DNA of 64,000 nucleotides from Oikopleura dioica (Eukaryota; Chordata; Appendicularia; Copelata; Oikopleuridae). Shown here one piece after another: positions 22,709-34,201 of this stretch. A program made the position numbers and the translations under genes. The stretch is taken from positions 15,877,001 to 15,941,000 of the forward strand of contig OU015567.1 of NCBI GenBank assembly GCA_907165135.1, read 5' to 3'. Positions within the stretch are counted from its first letter, which is position 1, and each line of letters opens with the position of its first letter. The notes under the pieces were generated by a model. The model saw only the letters and a list, made by a program, of their open reading frames with translations. It was not told where the DNA came from and ran no database searches.

Positions 22709-24341
22709 ATCGAGAGTCTTTACATTAAGTCAGTATTCATCGGTCAAAAATTCCAGCCGTGCACTCATTAAATATGTAACATATTATATCATATAATTTA
22801 CATGTTTAACTCGATTTTAATCAGGTTTCACGTGGGCCAATCAAAAAAATCTGGAGAACAAGATTTAATTTTTGATGAGGAATTCAAAGATAAGGTCAAA
22901 ATTTTCCAACTAGAAAATTTTCCATATTGATAAACCCCTCCTTAAATATTGTTTTTTCGCTGAGCCGAGGTTGTTAAACTGTGAATTTGCTGAGTTGTGC
23001 CAAGCTAAGCTATTTAAAACTATATTTTGAGGGACAAAGATGTGAGTTGAGGAGAGCTTAGCTTGCCTTTTCCGACCTAATTTGAATAAAATCACTGAGT
23101 TGAACTGAGGTAGATCGAGGATTACGATTTATTTTTAGATTGTAAAGATCGATTCAGTTAATTTTTGTCTATCTTTAGCTTGTGCCAAGGCAAAAAAGGC
23201 ACATTATAGACAGCGCTCGAGCCCCTCGAATCGAAGCATTTTACTGTTGCAGTGAAAAGTAAGATATTCAAGAGCTTTAGCGCGAACTCGACGTCAATTT
23301 TTTCTTCATTCGCCGGAGAAAATTGGATAACTCTTACAAATTCGTAGGTTAAAACCGACCAAAAACCAACCAACCAATTCAAAAAGTCATAATCCATGGT
23401 CGGTCCGGTCGGTGCCCTTATTAATCCGACCATTTCCGACCAGGTCGGCTTTTTTGGTCGGGTGGTCAGGGTTCCAATTTTTCTCAAAAAATATTTGAGC
23501 GGAGCGAGCGGCTGAGCGGACGGCTGAAAAAAAATTGAGCGAGTGAGCGGACTTTGAGCGGAATTTTTTTTATTTCTTTCCGTTTGATAATATTTCGACA
23601 AAGGTCAGTAGATTTGACCGCAGTACGAAGGGCCGAGATCTGTCCGCGCAAAAAAAGATGAAGAAATCGAGCAATTGCTCTCGTTTCTTCCAAAGACAAT
23701 CATCATGTTCTGTTTGTTTTTGAAAACCTTCTCTAGCTAATATTCGGACATCGTCGCCTTCGATAATCTTCTTTCTTATACGGGATCGGGAAAGAGGGTC
23801 GAAAATCTGTAAAAAGGAGTTCTGATTTTTTCTCTGGTATTCCTACAATAGAAAAGGAGCTTTTTGGCTTCTCCCAATCAGAGCATGAAATAGCTCTGAG
23901 TGATCATTTCGCGATGCGCTCGCAGGCGACCAATATAATTGCGAGAAGAATGCCACTAATGCTTAGTCGCCGCTCACTCCGCTCAACTGCTTTCGCTCAA
24001 TTGAGCGAGCGGGTGAGCGACCGGCAATAATCAGACTTTGTTCTGAGCGAGCGAGCGACCGCTCACCGCTCGCTCATCGCTCGCTCACGACCAAATACCG
24101 CTCACCGCTCAACTAAAATTGGAACCCTGCGGGTCGTTGCCGACCCTAGCTATCACGTCCTTGTCATAAAAAAACGTCCGAACGAAAAACAAAAACGAAA
24201 AGTTGTCTCGATTTTCCGATTCAGAGAATAGATCTGGTCGAAGAAGAAATTGCTGAAATTGAAATCATTGGAAATCGGCCCTACTCTGTCAATTATACTG
24301 TTTTATTCGAGACAACATTCGATTGCTGCGAATATAATTGA
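22709..24341 (+). CDS. Unknown protein, 3' exons only
   Basis: Three pieces join in phase with GT-AG sites: 22709-22732 (24-nt micro-exon), 22825-22894 and 24225-24341 (TGA). The last exon reads GNRPYSVNYTVLFETTFDCC and ends six residues later in EYN. Upstream, 22640-22690 is open (EKSFALYINHCNRIN) and probably belongs to the gene, but its donor is unclear. The paired Cys near the end and the beta-rich composition suggest an extracellular protein. No family is assigned. The last intron holds a hAT-like element and repeats of the GACCGACC type. Confidence 0.45.
23467..24129. mobile_element. hAT-like element rich in GAGCGAGC repeats
   Basis: Its ends CAGGGTTCCAATTTT / AAAATTGGAACCCTG are flanked by CGGGTGGT (23459-23466) and CGGGTCGT (24130-24137), a 7-of-8 match consistent with a hAT 8-bp duplication. 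Subterminal regions are packed with GAGCGAGCG-type direct repeats, possible transposase binding sites. It sits inside a GGTCGG-rich repeat. Confidence 0.75.
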
Positions 24342-24582
24342 ATCAACGAATCGTTGGAATTCGCCATCAATCGTCGTCTCTCATCGACCGGTTGATTTCC
24401 AAACACGCAGCTTATCAATCGAAAGAATTAAAAATAAACTCACAAGGCTGAGAGACAAGTTAAAACGCAATTGAGAGAAACGCATTTGAATCACTCTTTT
24501 CCGCTCGATCAAAAAATAATCATAATATTTTTATAAAGTTAAAAATAGAGAAACTCCAGAGAAAAAGAATTTCTTCAAGTCG

Positions 24583-26498
24583 ATGGGATCGCGAAATGCC
24601 GATGAAGAAGACGAGCGATTGGTGAACATCGACCACGCGGGAAAAATCATCGAAAAAGTGCTCGAAAATGTGAATTTTGATTGTGGAAATTTAGTCTGCA
24701 ACTCGACCAGTCAAAGGATTAATACTTGCCAGAGCTCTTTGGAAGGAGATTTGAAATTCTAATTTTTTTACAGAATGGTCAATGTCGACTGCGGCGACAA
24801 AACATGTCATTTGACATCGCGGGACGCGTACATTTGCGAAAAAATTAAAAACATCGATTGTTCTAGTGCCACACTAGAAACTCGGCTCGGCGACATGTGT
24901 GGAAAATCTGAGTCTGGAAGAGCTACGCGGCTTTTTAGGCTTATTTTAGGGGGTGATGTCTGGAACCGACAAAAAAAATTTCGACAAATTTTGCGTTGAA
25001 ATTTTCAACAAATCAGAAGCCTGGATTTGGCAAATCGGCCAATCAGCAGCCGAGCAGGCGCCCACGCAAAATTTGTCGAAATTTTTTGTCGGTTCCAGAC
25101 ACCACCCCCTAAAATAAGCCTAAAAAGCCGCGTGGCTCTTCCAGACCCTGACTCAGGTTTTCTACTCAGGTTGCCGAGCCCAGCCAAGAAAATGAGCAGA
25201 TCAACTGCCAAAAAACACTCATAAGCACGGAAGAAAAAATAAATTTCTTGAAGGAAAGTTTCAATTTGAAATTCGAAAAAATAAATCTCAAAAAAGAATT
25301 TGGACTGTTCTCAAAAATATTCGCGCAATAATTTGGTCAATTGCCAGTTTACCATTGAAGAGATGAATTCTGAACTGAATTTACTAGAAGTATGTTTTTT
25401 CATTGAAAATGAGTGTTTTTGAAACTTTTGTAGAGCAACAACGAAAACGTTAAAGCGGAAAGCCAGACTTGCCACCAGCAACTTGGCGATTTTAAACTTG
25501 AATGCGAGCAGAAACTCAATTCTTCAAATTTGTATGTTTTTAGTCGACATTTTGGGTTTTATTTCTCTTTTTTAGAAATTATGAAGTGCTGACTCAATCT
25601 CACACCGATTTATCATCAACCCTGGCGCAGTGCAAATCAAACTTGACAGCTACAAGTATTTCTGAGTGCTCAATAGGAACAAGGTTAAAAATAATTAGCA
25701 AAGCGTTTATTTGGGAAGGTTTTTTATAGCGAAAAAAATTTTCGTGGCTGGCTCTCGTTTGATTTGCCAGTTAGCCAAATATAGGTTTTTCATTGGCTAA
25801 AAAATTTCACGAAAATTTTGTCGCTATTTTTGTCGCAAGCTATCTTTTTGGACTAAACCAATTTTTGGAAGTGAATTTTTAGATAGCCAATAAGTTTGCT
25901 GTATTTGGCCTACCGGCCAGTCAAAAACCTTTTCAAAAAAATCTGTTTCAAAAATTGGTTTTACCCATTTTTTTGACCTCGAAAACGAGCAACAGCTGGT
26001 TTTGGCCTTCTTTGGATGATTCTTTTAGCTGTCTGCTGCTTTTTCTGCGGTGGAGGAGGAGGCTTTCTTTCCGCCAGGAGACGGTACATGAAGGTAAGAG
26101 ATAAAAGACAAACACTGAAATCCACGATTTCAGGCTCAGCCGAAAGAAAGTAACAAAAAGCCATTTTGGAAGGGAAAAAACAAGGAAGAGAACATCGAGC
26201 AAAATCCGAACGGGTCGATTTTAACTGGCGCTTATTTAGTTCCCGAGAGTCCTCACATAAGCGGAATGCAGGTAAAAAAGGAAGAATAACCAGAACTAGA
26301 ATAACCGCTTGAATCGTCTAGACACCTATTATGGTAGTTGATGGACCAACCAGTACTGCTGGGCGGGCGGCGAATGTTTTTACCGACGCTAATGGCGGTA
26401 CCTATCACCTCACAGTCCCGAACCCGCGCTTCCGAATTGCAAGACTCGAGGATCCACCGGCCTACTCCTCGCACCAGAATGCCTCACGAGCGCAGTAA
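24583..26498 (+). CDS. Single-pass membrane protein with coiled-coil-like ectodomain and PPxY tail
   Basis: Nine exons: 24583-24731, 24774-24876, 25179-25295, 25363-25389, 25434-25531, 25576-25655, 25996-26093, 26134-26271, 26322-26498. They sum to 987 nt (328 residues). Three junctions need GA-AG introns (42, 302 and 67 nt); the 302-nt one is largely a MITE. The N-terminus has no signal peptide. It has paired Cys motifs (DCGNLVC, DCGDKTC) and NxS/T sites, then a Lys/Glu/Gln-rich helical region. About residues 193-215 form one membrane segment (FGLLWMILLAVCCFFC) followed by ARRRYMK, which puts the C-terminus in the cytosol. The tail ends with PPAY (315-318), a ligand for WW domains such as those of NEDD4-type ubiquitin ligases. 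I do not recognise an orthologue. The ATG follows TTCTTCAAG, a plausible trans-splice acceptor. Confidence 0.7.
24732..24773 (+). other. GA-AG intron, 42 nt
   Basis: A junction CCA|gagctc...ttttttacag|A restores the frame in phase 2. No GT or GC donor in range does so. Confidence 0.65.
24886..25178. mobile_element. Family-A MITE forming an intron
   Basis: It starts CTCGGCGACATGTGTGG and ends AGGTTGCCGAG. It has internal arms with AATTTCGACAAATTTTGCG and its complement. The final AG of the element is the 3' splice site for the exon at 25179. See the finding on this family. Confidence 0.75.
25720..25940. mobile_element. GCGACAAAA-type MITE
   Basis: Inverted blocks GCGAAAAAAATTTTCGTG / CACGAAAATTTTGTCGC and a conserved GCCAGTTAGCCAAAT.. 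/ ATTGGCTA core match the copy in the TMCO1 intron (41695-41940). Confidence 0.5.
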
Positions 26499-26512
26499 GT
26501 TTGCCTTTATCA

Positions 26513-26712
26513 AAGTGGTAGTAGGGAGTCATCATTCGAGCTGCCCCTAACCCCAAGCCTAACCAAGGGGGCTACGCCCCCTGGAGCCCCCACCTAAGGC
26601 CTAAACCAGGGACCCCCGTTAAGAGTTCCCAGTCCCTAACCCTAACCCTAACCACTAGCCAGATTCTAGAGATATTCGATGGCTCAAATCATAGGCTCGA
26701 ATGATAGCCCCT
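26513..26712 (-). repeat. Dispersed repeat with CCCTAA units (copy 2)
   Basis: Read on the minus strand it matches 813-965: GGGCTAGTGGTTAGGG, a TTAGGG run, a GC-rich hairpin and CAGCTCGAATGAT. Interstitial telomere-like units are part of this repeat and are not a chromosome end. Confidence 0.6.
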
Positions 26713-27211
26713 CTAGCCGATGAAAATATGTGAAGCTGTTTTCAAGGAGAAAATACTCGAGAAGTTGCGAAAACATTCTGACCGCGTCTCGAGACAGCTC
26801 CCCCGGAAAACCTTTCAACAGACAAAGAAGTTCTTCTTATGATCAAATTTTCCCCCGGCATTTTAACACATATCTTCAATAAAAAGTTCTTTTCAAGTAT
26901 TGAAGTATATTCGGGCAGTTGGCATGCTTTGCACCAATTTTCTAACAATGATCTGTACAGAAATTCTAATTCAGAAGCACACTTTCTTAGTTCGTTTCCT
27001 GGCAAACTGTATAACAATAGAAGTATGAACTTGAGGGCTAAAAATGGCGAGTAAGGAAGAATTCGGCTGTTTTTTCAGAAGTTGTTTTTTAGTCTTCGAT
27101 GGGCGGTGTTTTGATTCTTTGCATGTGCATTCTGCAGCCGTGGAAGCAAGCTTGGCAGAAGACTCCTTCCGAGCGGTGGAGCAAGTTGCAGTGGACAGAC
27201 CGGTGTCGGAT

Positions 27212-30134
27212 CTAGGCGTTTTCGGTGAAATGGAATTTTATGGCAAAGTACCTCTTCGTTGTCCGGATTCGACCGAATCGACCAAATTTCTGGATAAGAA
27301 ACGATGTGGCCTTGAATTTCCAGTTTTCGGAAATACGGCGCCGGGAAACCTCGGCAGAAATTGATTCCTGCCACTGTTTTCAGAAACTAAAAGCGTTATT
27401 TTCATGTCTCGCTGCTTCTTGTTACCTCAGAAACTGCGGCAGGGCTTTGCTCGACATGAGTGAGCTGGAGTGAATCTGGATATACTTTGCGCCCGTTAGC
27501 GTTGACTGTAATGTCCCAGTCGGACTGAATTCGGACCTCGATGACGATTCGTCGCTGGTCGATTAGGAAGTCGTCGACTAGCTTGATCCACTCGCAGTAC
27601 TTTTTCGAGCAGTGCGTTAGCAACCATCCTTCCGCTTGGGTTTCCTAAAAGAAGAAGTTACATTTTTAATAAAAGAAAAGATTTTTTTTTTCTTAAAATT
27701 TTTAAAAATCATTGAAAAAAAAAACTTTACTTGATTTATTTTTTATTTTAATCAAATTATTAAATAAAAGTATTCAAAAATTTTAGATTTAAAATCATAT
27801 GTTTTGTTACTATCAATTATATTATATATTATTATTAAAATAATTCACGGAATAATTATCATTATGAGAAACAATGTTGACCTTGTCATTTATACTTTCA
27901 GTAAGAAGCTTACCTTGAGAATTTCCAAGTTTCGGGAGAGGCCGCCCTGGTTCGGCGGCATTCTCTCAAATGCAGAGCGCGGGTTAATCTCTCTTTGATC
28001 GCCGCTGCTATCTCCGTTGACGCTGCCGGTGTTCCGTTCGAAATCGCCTTCCGCTGGCTCGTTCTCTCCCTGCTGCTCTGCTCGCTGCTGTCCGCCCTGG
28101 AGGAACTCGCTGCTCGAGTTGCTTTCCTTGACTGCAGAGGCGTCGTCCTCTGTCGCCTCGATTTTCGGACTTTGGCTCTCCGCTTGAACAACGACGGATT
28201 GAGACTCTGAGGCTACGTCACTCGCTGTGACGAGCGATTGAGAATTGCTACTTCCAGAAAGCGAGGAGTAATTGCTTTCCTCGAAGCTTCCTTCTCGATC
28301 CGGCGACTTTCGCCTGGTCGCGTACCAGTCCCCGCGGACGGCGGCTTCGAAGTTCTCGAGGCAGTCTTCTTTCACTTGAATGTTTGTGTAGACCCATTCC
28401 CGCTTTCCGCCGGAGTCTGAGCAAAATATTTATTGATATATTTTTACCTAGGGTTTGGCTGGGCTCAGTTTATGTAGAAACCCTAAGGGTTCCTTACTTG
28501 GCTCAGCACAGTGTGTAGAAAACCTAAGTCAGGGACTAAGATCTCAAAATTGCATTATGGAAAGCCGCAAACTTATTTTAGCGGCTTCCCAAAATTAATT
28601 TCCCGAACCACTATTTAAATCTGTTGAAGCCACTTTGCGGCGTCGTTGAAAAAAGCCGCTACGGGGCTTTTCATTTGAGATCATTCAGACCCTGACTCAG
28701 GGTTTCAACACATGTTCCCGAATACAGTTTTATGCATAAGCAAAAATCGTAGAAAATTTTCAAAAATTTAATCTCAACGACTTTGCTTTGTTAAGATCTC
28801 ATTTTTTCATTATGATTCTATTGATAATTATAGCTTTTCAGCAAGGTCTTCAGGCAAGGTTCAGCAATAACCTTTAAAATAGCGGCGAAGGTGTTTACAC
28901 TCTTGCGTTATCGAGCTGCGGAGAAGCCGTCCGACTTGAGAGAGATTTTGAAGCGGCTTGCGAGGATGGTTGGTGTTGTAATGGGCCAGCATTTCAAGGG
29001 CTTTGACATAGGCGCCTTCCGCGGGCTCGTAGTTGTTTTTTATCCAAGTGACGACGTTGTTGTCGATCGTGTGCGAATTGACGCCCATCGTTTTTCGTCT
29101 TTTCGCTTGCAAAGTGACTGCTACAAATTAAGCGGTTACAATAATTTACGAGTTATTTAGGCCATAAATTTTAGGGTATTTTTTTAAATTTAGGGTCCCA
29201 GTGGTTTTTCTCCAGAAAGGTCTTTGCCTGTGTGTAGTAGATAATTTCTAGAAGACACCGAAAAGGTGAGCGTAAAAACGTCCCGGCGTAAGACGCGACC
29301 ACTCTGGTTTTGCCTCTTTTCCCATTTACCAAAAAATGTCAGCTGGATTAAGACGGACTAACCGGAGACATGCGCGTAGTTGTCGTAATCGTTTGAAGAA
29401 TTTGGCCGTTTCGGCATTGCCTCGTCTTGAACTTGGTCCATGTAGCTCAGCATCGTTGGCAAGCCGCTCTCCGCCATCATTTTCGCCTTTCGGTAATTAC
29501 TTCCGCTGCTGCTCCAGGTGTCTGTAGCTGCCTGTTTCTGTACTGCTTGTGCTTGCTCAACGATTGGAGTCGCTGGTGCTGGGTTATCAGCAGCGCTGCT
29601 GGCACGCTGCCCGAGATCTTTGTAAACCCAAACGCGCCGGCCCGCCACCGAGATTTTCGTCCGCCCAATTGTTGGAAAATATCGCCTAATTAGACTGCCC
29701 ACTTGGTAGCTCTGCAGCGGCGCGAACAGGAAATCCTTGGGAAATTCCGATCGATACTGGTTTATGATGTCCTGGACGGTGGAGCAGGCGCCTTTCGAGA
29801 TTACGAAACGCTCCGTTAGCCATTGGGCCACTTTGGGCTCGAAGCTGAAGTTCGGATTCGGAGAAAGGCCGAGCGACTGGTCCGATTGGTCGAAGTCGTC
29901 TTCATCGTCGCCGCCGTCGATTGTGGTCGGAGTCATCGTTCCGGAAATCGACCTCGGCCCGGACGAGCCGGAAGTGATTCCGCTTTCTTCGTCCTCTTCT
30001 CTTTCCCGCTCAACCTTTTTCAAATCCAGCGCCAGCGGAAACTTGGCACTTTCCGCCGCTTCTTTATTAATCGTTTCTCGCGCTGCACTACTCTCATTTG
30101 CATGTTTGCTGGGAGTCGCCTTCTGCCGCGGCAT
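27212..30134 (-). CDS. Protein with two RFX-like DNA-binding domains
   Basis: Five exons on the minus strand (29363-30134, 28872-29120, 27914-28416, 27426-27644, 27212-27373) sum to 1,905 nt, 634 residues, with all GT-AG sites in phase. The N-terminus is Ser/Glu-rich. Residues about 100-176 (WLTERF, YQVGSLIRRYFPTIG, GRRVWVYKDLG) and about 275-365 (WIKNNYEPAEGAYV, LSQVGRLLRSS, GKREWVYTNI) both follow the RFX winged-helix pattern W-hxxxY...hhxhY...hG.hhR..F....R....hY. A Ser/Gln/Glu-rich stretch follows. RFX proteins bind X-box DNA and control ciliary and other genes. Two such domains in one protein are unusual. The second domain is split by an intron exactly before its last strand. The upstream acceptor TCATTTAG (13 nt before ATG) suggests trans-splicing. 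Similarity is weak, so the family call is moderate. Confidence 0.7.
28501..28722. mobile_element. Family-A MITE in intron 2 of the RFX-like gene
   Basis: GCTCAGCACAGTGTGTAG..AACCTAAGTCAGGG pairs with CCCTGACTCAGGGTTTCAAC. The interior contains the AAAGCCGC / GCGGCTTT stem seen in other copies. Confidence 0.6.
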
Positions 30135-31629
30135 CTTCTTAGTATTTCTAAATGAGTGCTCTCGTGATGACGGAGAAAGTGTCCGACTGTGTGTGAGTGT
30201 GTGTGCGTCTCTCTCGTTCTGTTTCTCGTTCTCTGTGAGTCGCAACCAGTGACGCGGTGACTCGGGCCCGGGACTATCAAATTTGACCACCACACCGACC
30301 AGGCTCTGGCCACGCTGCGACGAGCGGTGAGTGTGGTAGCGCCAGCGACAGTGGCGGAGAACGCCGCCGCACATCACGATTCTGCTCGTTTGGGGCCACC
30401 CCACTGAACCGACAAACCGCGACCGCCCGAAAACTCACACTCGCAGTACCACTAGTGGCAGGTACCACTCCACTGCCGTGGATAGAAGTGAAGGAGTTAG
30501 GGACTAGACCGACCGTTCTTTTTCCGATTTGGAAATTCGGCCACGTTGGACCAAGTGGTAGTGGCCAGGGGGCCGGCCAGGTCCCGCGCTCGGTCGCTGG
30601 TTAATCGCTGGCTGCTTCCAACCGCACGACCAGAAAGCGATCCCTTGTGTACACTCGCAACAAACCAGACTCGAACTAGAAGAGTCCGCCCTGGCCGCCT
30701 TTCCGCCTTGCTATCGATTGATGATTTTTAATGAAAATCATGGGATAAGTGTGCTGGTCTAGTAACTGACCAGTGCTTCCTGCCAAAGCCTCGGCTGGAT
30801 TTGGTATTTATGGAAAGCGAGTGGATGGGCGATAGATTCGTTTTCATCAAAAGAAAATGAATTCTATCCGTTCATCCTCCAGTGGACCAGAACTACCTTC
30901 CTAGTGCAGTGAACAATTACTTTCCAAATGTATAATAATCGTAAATTGGCAGCTAATCGCCATACACACACTTTCTCGTACAATTAATTCTTTGTGCAGT
31001 GAAGTATTAATTCTCATATTTTAGAAGCTCTCAGATCAGATTAACCATTTTCAAAAATTAGGATTTGCATTTTCATTTCCGCTTTTTTCATGCCCATAAA
31101 ATAAAAATAATAATTGATTTTCAACAAGTTAGCTAAATTAAAGAGTTCAGAGGGCTATTCACGACTGAAAGGATTTTCGCTGTTGCATGTTTTACATCAT
31201 CCCGGGGTCAAGTGTGCGTGTCCAAAAGGGCGATAACCATCTTTGCCACCTATCCTTACTTGGATACTCTTAATTGTTTAAATTCCAGAGAACTTCTCAT
31301 CTCAAAAAAGAAAATTAAGCGAGGATTCAGAATCTGTCAAAAACGAAATTTCTTTTTTCAACTTGTTTTTTTTTATAAAAATTGTTTAAGAAAAGTTGAT
31401 AAATTATATTTTTTGAAGAAAATTTCTTTTTTAAGGGTTTTTAAGACTTATTCAAGAGAGAATTCAACTGAAAGTTCAGATATTGATTGGAGCGTTGCCT
31501 TAGCCCCGCGCTCCTACGTTCGCCCGAACAAGAGATTCCTTCTTTTTTTTCGTTCACACACGTCCCGATTTTCTTTGAAAGAGAAATAACTCCACGCTTT
31601 CAGAAAGAGAGAGAAGCAGCCACTGAACA
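30135..31629. other. Divergent intergenic region
   Basis: It separates the RFX-like gene (minus) from the four-TM gene (plus). It contains a GTGTGTGAGTGTGTGTGCG microsatellite near 30190 and a GC-rich stretch to 30720 that probably holds 5' leader and promoter. An open frame at 31212-31589 has poor composition and is not called. Confidence 0.5.
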
Positions 31630-32151
31630 ATGGAAACAATCGCAATCGGCCAAATGTTAATGCCGATTTTGGCGTTTATTTTCACCTGCGCGGCGGTGAG
31701 CCTCGCCGCCTCTTGCAAATTTATCGGACACGGAGAAGTCGCCTTTTTGCCCATGGTCGGAATCGTGGTCAACGTGTGAGTGCCACTTCGCCAAAAGCGC
31801 CTTAATTTTTAAATACTTTATAAAACGCCCTTTCCAGTTTCTACATTTCCACAGCAGTGATCACGCTAGTCGCCTCGAAGATCAATTGGGCGGACGGCTT
31901 CGTCGGAGCCGCTATTTTCTCCGTCATGTCACTTCTTAGCGCCTCGCTAATGGCTGCCTGGTCCTACTCGCAAACTCAGAATAACTCGAAACCTGCCGTA
32001 AGTACTCCGCTTTTTACCCTTCCGAATTTTATTTCAGGCGATCCGAAAGCGCCTGAGCTGGATCCTGCTCATTTCCTACTCTCTTCAAGTCGGACTTTTC
32101 TTCGGCCTCGTAATGCTCCTCAAGGATGCTACTGCGGTCACTGCCCTTTAA
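31630..32151 (+). CDS. Four-transmembrane protein, unassigned
   Basis: Exons 31630-31775, 31838-31997 and 32038-32151 give 139 residues with introns of 62 and 40 nt. Four hydrophobic segments are visible (about residues 8-28, 37-60, 68-90 and 112-132). A short loop between TM3 and TM4 is rich in Ser, Asn and Gln (SYSQTQNNSKPA). There is no signal peptide or known catalytic motif. The layout resembles small MARVEL-like or related tetraspan proteins, but I cannot name a family. An acceptor CGCTTTCAG at 31603 precedes the ATG by 26 nt. The gene converges on DDX47, with 100 nt between stop codons. Confidence 0.8.
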
Positions 32152-32251
32152 AACTCCTGCTCCAAAAAATAAATCAAGAACAAGACCAATCAAGCGAGTT
32201 CTTTTTTCATTCCACAGTCCGTGATAATTCTTTATTCCTTCAAAAAACATT

Positions 32252-34201
32252 TCATTTTCGTCTCTTTTTGTGCTTCACTTTTCCGATTCTGTCTTTTATG
32301 CTTCCTTCTTCGTCGAACTGTCGCTTCTTTTTGCTCTTTCGTTTCGCGTCTTCTTCCTTGATTTCCTGGACGGCGATTCGCTTCGCTTCGTCCACCCGTT
32401 CTTTCAAAGCCATCACTAAAATTCAGTAGTTAGCCAGTTGATTCTCCTCAAAGGTACCTTCGTCCTTTTCGTGCGGCCACTGGTCCAGTTTCTTTCCAAT
32501 GTGGGCTTCGATCTTCTGGTACAACTCGACGTCGTATTGCGAAACAAAAGTGACTGATTTTCCCGCTCGTCCAGCTCGGGCAGTTCGTCCCACTCGGTGG
32601 ATATAATCTTTCGTGTTTGTCGGCCTAAATTTTGTAGTGAAAAATTGAAATCAAGGAAGATTTTGGGCTTGACAGTCTTTTGAGCAGCCTGAGTCAGGGC
32701 CTTGATTCGTGTTCTTGGGAGCGTGAGCTGTGTTCTTGTGTGAAAGTTAGGTCCAAACGGATTTCCTTGACCCTGATTATATTTGACTCATGACCTGAAT
32801 GGGAACACAGGGTCTGCGTAGAAATCTGAGTAACAAGAATTAAACCGTGACTCAGGTTTCTTTATAGACCCTGAATCCTTACACAGGTTCTGAATGAAAT
32901 TTAATCAGTTTCAAGGAAATTCACTTTCACACAGGAAGTCAGGCCCAAAAGCAGGAATCAAGACCCTAACTCAGGTTTCAAGAAAGATTGCCGAGCCAAG
33001 ATCAAATTCTTACACATCGTAGTTGATGACTACATCGACGTGGGGAACGTCAAGACCGCGACTGGCGACGTCGGTGCAAACCAGAATCGAGCGAGATTTG
33101 GCTTTGAAGCGAGCCAGGGCGCCCAGTCGCTTTTGTTGGCTCATTTGCCCGTGTCTAGATTAATGATAAGGAACGTAAACTTGATTTGGCAAGGACTTAC
33201 AAAGGAACAGAATCGTAGCCGAGTCGCTTGACGAGTCTGGCGATGAGCGAGGTCTTGGCGCAAGTAGAAGTGAAAATCATGAAACTGGAGCCCTGCAATT
33301 CGTTCAAAAGAGAGACCAAGTAGCATTCTTTGTGCGCTTCGGGAATGAACAAGTATTTCTGGATGTTTTTGTCGACTGTTTTGTACTTCGAGTTGATCGA
33401 CACTTTGACGGGGTTTTTGAGCGCCGCTCGCTGCAGTTTCTTTACTTTTGCGGTCATTGTCGCTGAAAAGAGCATAGTCTGTCTTTCTCGTGGAATAGCG
33501 CGTAGAATCTTTTTTCGAGGATCAAATTTGGAAGCAAGATTTTCATCGATGCATGAATATTTTTTTGAATTAAAGATCCTTTCCTTGTCAACTTCTGCTT
33601 CAAAATCCAAGTTCAAAATGCGATCCGCCTCGTCCATGATCAAGAACTTGAGCGCTTTGAGTCCGAACCCCCTCGTTTTCTCCAAATGATCGACCAGTCG
33701 ACCGGGCGTGGCGACTATCACGTGCGGCTTCTTGGCCAGCGCTAATTGCTGGCTCATCATTTCGATGCCGCCGACGATGCAGGCGCAGGACAAACCGATC
33801 GCGCTACCGAGAGCTTGGAATTGTTCGCGGATTTGAAAAGCCAGTTCTCGAGTCGGAGTCAAAACTAGACATGAAAGGCGCCCGCCGCCAGGCGTTTTTA
33901 AAAGACTCTGAAAAAAGCTCCTTAGATTGTGGTCGACAAGAGGGTTTACCTGAAGAACGGGAATGGCGAAGGCAGCTGTCTTTCCCGATCCGGTCTCCGC
34001 CAAGCCAATGACGTCCTTTCCCTCGATAGCGATGGGAATGCTCTTCTGCTGGATGGGAGTCGGCTTGCTCCATTTCAAATCCACCGCCGTCTGTGCCACT
34101 TCATCGCAAACGCCGAGACTTTGCCAGGCTTCCAGTCCTTCAAGAGTGAATTCCTCCTCTTGATTTTCGTCTTGCTCGTGCTCCGATTCCGAACTAGACA
34201 T
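32252..34201 (-). CDS. DDX47: DEAD-box RNA helicase DDX47 (yeast Rrp3)
   Basis: Six exons (33950-34201, 33584-33907, 33201-33508, 33014-33154, 32458-32624, 32252-32415) sum to 1,356 nt, 451 residues, close to human DDX47 (455). All helicase motifs are present: AETGSGKT (68-75), PTRELA (102-107), TPGR, DEAD (176-179), SAT, a RGLD block and [11 protein letters not shown]. The extended match [14 protein letters not shown] and [10 protein letters not shown] is specific to DDX47/Rrp3, which acts in the nucleolus on pre-rRNA cleavage for the 18S subunit. The C-terminus is a Lys/Arg-rich tail (KVKHKKRRK). The intron at 33509-33583 is GA-AG and contains no stop, so retention would insert 25 residues. 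Intron 4 (32625-33013) carries degenerate Family-A MITE copies. Confidence 0.97.
32660..33000. mobile_element. Degenerate, overlapping Family-A MITE copies
   Basis: Repeated CCTGAGTCAGG / CCTAACTCAGG motifs and a terminal GATTGCCGAGCCAAG, all within DDX47 intron 4, suggest at least two overlapping insertions. Confidence 0.5.
33509..33583 (-). other. GA-AG intron, 75 nt, in frame without stop
   Basis: On the minus strand it reads GACAAG|gaaagg ... gaaaaaag|ATTCTA. Removing it restores [12 protein letters not shown], the exact family sequence (EVDKILKVIPRD in human). No alternative GT donor gives this join. Confidence 0.9.

Noticed and set aside
29737-30252. 171-codon plus-strand frame opposite the RFX-like gene
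   Set aside because: It is the antisense of the Ser/Glu-rich first exon; the minus strand has domains and splice sites.
31212-31589. 125-codon frame upstream of the four-TM gene
   Set aside because: Its Phe/Lys/Arg-rich composition reflects AT-rich DNA; no splice or domain support.
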